Below the pieces are notes generated by a model. That model was given only the letters and a program-made list of their open reading frames with translations, had not been told where the DNA came from and searched no databases. From Gammaproteobacteria bacterium (lineage in GTDB: Bacteria; Pseudomonadota; Gammaproteobacteria; Steroidobacterales; Steroidobacteraceae), in contig JAQGOE010000337.1 of assembly GCA_028293725.1 (NCBI GenBank), positions 1-53,838 on the forward strand: a stretch of 53,838 nucleotides of DNA. Reading direction: 5' to 3'. Position numbers and translations under genes: made by a program. The first letter of the stretch is position 1; each line of letters starts with the position of its first letter. Shown in pieces: positions 52,420 through 53,838 of this stretch.

Positions 52420-53789
52420 GCTTCGAGGTCCTCCAGCACAGCCTCTTCCGACGCCTCCTCTTCGGGCTCCGGCAGCAGAACGCCAACCGTGCGGCGGCGG
52501 CGGTCCAGAATTTCCCGCGCAACCGCATGAATGTCTTCGCGCGTGACTTTCTCGAACTGCTCCGGTGCATCGAACAGCTTCGCCCAGTCACCATGGAATA
52601 TTTCGTATTCCCCGAGCAACTGCGCTTTACCGTCGATGGTGGCGAGTTTCTTCCAGAAACCGGCGGCGCTCAGATTCTTGGCACGCGACAGTTCGGCAGC
52701 CGTAACACCGTTGTCGGCGACAGCGGCGAGTTCCGCGTCGACCAGTTCGCGCACCTCGTCGGGATCAGACCCCTCGGGGAGTGTCAGGTACAACCACAAC
52801 AGGCCAGGATCGAAACCCTCCTGCCAATGTCCGCCGACTTCGATGGCGACTCTCTTGTCCTCGACGAGTGAGCGGTGCAGACGCGAAGCGTCGCCATCCA
52901 CAAGGATCGACAGCAGCAGATTCACCGCAGGTGCACGCGCGTCGGCCGCAGCGGGCGCCTTATACGCATACTGTAGAAGCGGGGTCTGCGCCTTGCGTCG
53001 GATGACGAGAACGCGCTCTTCCAACTGTTCCGGCTCGCGCGCGGAAACCGGACTCGGGGGCGCCTGCCGCGGAATGGGCTCGAAATACTTGCGAGCCAAC
53101 TCAAACACACGCTCGGGCACGAGATCACCGGCCAACACCAGTGTCAGATTGTTGGGCGCGTAGTAAGTCTTGAAGAATTTCTGCAGATCCGACATCTGCC
53201 ACGCCTGGATGTCGGCGGGCCAGCCGATTGTTGGAAACTGGTACGGGTGCGCGACGAACGCGGCGGCCTGTACCTGCTCGCCGAGAAAGCCGGGATTGTT
53301 GTCTTCCACGCGCAGGCGGCGCTCGGATGACACGACGCCGCGCTCGCTTTCGATCACCTTTGGCACGAATGCGAGATTCGCCACGCGATCGGACTCGAGA
53401 TCGAACACGAGGTCCAACGCGCCGTGCGGAAACCAGTCCTGGTAGACGGTAACGTCGTCACTCGTGAATGCGTTATTGGCGCCGCCCTGCGCTTCCATGA
53501 GGCGGTCGAATTCGCCCGGCTGCCGGCGCGTCGTGCCGTTGAACATCATGTGCTCGAAGAAGTGCGCGAGCCCGGTGATGCCCGGTGCCTCGTTACGGCT
53601 GCCGGCTCGCACCCAGTTGTAGAGCGCCACGTTAGGGATGTCGTGGACCGGCCAGACGATCACTTTCATGCCGTTCGCGAGCGTAGCCTCACGCACCGTC
53701 CCACGGCCAGGCACAGCCGGAGCCGGCGCCTTGGCCGCACCGCCTAGTGAGCCTAAGCTCATGAAAAATGAGGCAAAACGGTTTTTCAT
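52416..53789 (-). CDS. M16-family zinc peptidase (catalytic subunit)
   Basis: A 457-residue insulinase-type peptidase. The zinc site is HFFEH (residues 76-80) in GLAHFFEHMMFNGT, with the downstream Glu in ESERGVVSSERRL. The C-terminal half contains the usual second lobe. The N-terminus (MKNRFASFFMSLGSLGGAAK) has some hydrophobic character but is not a sure signal peptide. It is first in the operon of two M16 genes and a glycosylase. A true substrate is unknown; bacterial M16 pairs often cleave peptides in the periplasm. The promoter is in the 49 bp before the window end or beyond. Confidence 0.93.
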   Translation of the reverse strand: MKNRFASFFMSLGSLGGAAKAPAPAVPGRGTVREATLANGMKVIVWPVHDIPNVALYNWVRAGSRNEAPGITGLAHFFEHMMFNGTTRRQPGEFDRLMEAQGGANNAFTSDDVTVYQDWFPHGALDLVFDLESDRVANLAFVPKVIESERGVVSSERRLRVEDNNPGFLGEQVQAAAFVAHPYQFPTIGWPADIQAWQMSDLQKFFKTYYAPNNLTLVLAGDLVPERVFELARKYFEPIPRQAPPSPVSAREPEQLEERVLVIRRKAQTPLLQYAYKAPAAADARAPAVNLLLSILVDGDASRLHRSLVEDKRVAIEVGGHWQEGFDPGLLWLYLTLPEGSDPDEVRELVDAELAAVADNGVTAAELSRAKNLSAAGFWKKLATIDGKAQLLGEYEIFHGDWAKLFDAPEQFEKVTREDIHAVAREILDRRRRTVGVLLPEPEEEASEEAVLEDLEA

Positions 53790-53838
53790 GGAGAATCAAT
53801 CTGGGTCCAGGATAGTGACAATGGGTATAGAGACTGCC

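Overview
The window is a chromosomal stretch of a GC-rich Gram-negative bacterium (about 60-65 % G+C by eye). An outer-membrane porin, FtsEX/FtsY, CoaBC-Dut, RpmBG, MutM, CoaD, GltBD and an RpoH with the typical sigma-32 box all point to a gammaproteobacterium. A Nevskiales/Steroidobacteraceae-like lineage is my best guess, but it is inference. Gene density is high. I see no tRNA, rRNA, transposase, integrase, phage gene or CRISPR array, so this is mostly core genome with a few unusual regulatory and repeat structures.

Layout. 1-5.6 kb: a cut AraC/GyrI-type regulator, a ROK-like sugar kinase, then a porin divergent from an AcoR-type sigma-54 activator that has lost its sensory domains; both genes carry a -24/-12 promoter. 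A lone PqqD-like protein follows. 5.6-12.4 kb: rhodanese, LysR regulator, methyltransferase, trmB, a small acidic protein, a Rieske/AmpG-type permease pair, pyrE and a DUF4124 protein. 12.4-24 kb: a housekeeping block (dut, coaBC, a PBP7-type peptidase, a YheU-like protein, ftsX-ftsE-ftsY, rsmD, coaD, an AlkA-type glycosylase coupled to mutM, rpmG-rpmB, radC). Many of these genes also cluster in enterobacteria, but the order here is shuffled. A 162-bp imperfect palindrome follows coaD.

24-35 kb: a cyanide-insensitive-type bd oxidase (cydAB), rpoH behind a perfect CIRCE operator overlapping a sigma-E-like promoter, a DUF962 protein, an ACT-domain malic enzyme, an amino-acid permease, and a two-component system of the 'proteobacterial dedicated sortase' type (PdsR/PdsS) with no sortase or target in view. 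34.8-35.3 kb has no convincing protein gene. It carries an exact sigma-54 promoter core, an upstream dyad at enhancer distance, several stem-loops and a strong terminator on the same strand, which together suggest an undescribed sigma-54-dependent small RNA.

35.4-53.8 kb: gltD-gltB, an unknown 126-residue protein, an HtrA-like protease, a KefB/C-type antiporter, a DUF924 protein, the CbpA/CbpM co-chaperone pair behind a sigma-32-like promoter, trxC, a GcvA-like LysR regulator, a small exported protein followed by three related hairpin repeats, and an operon of two M16 peptidases plus a second Fpg/Nei glycosylase.

Three themes connect genes. Heat and envelope stress: RpoH, CbpA/CbpM and an HtrA-like protease, with matching HrcA, sigma-E and sigma-32 sites. 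Sigma-54 control: the porin/activator pair and the putative small RNA beside gltBD. Base-excision repair: MutM-AlkA and a second Fpg-type enzyme.
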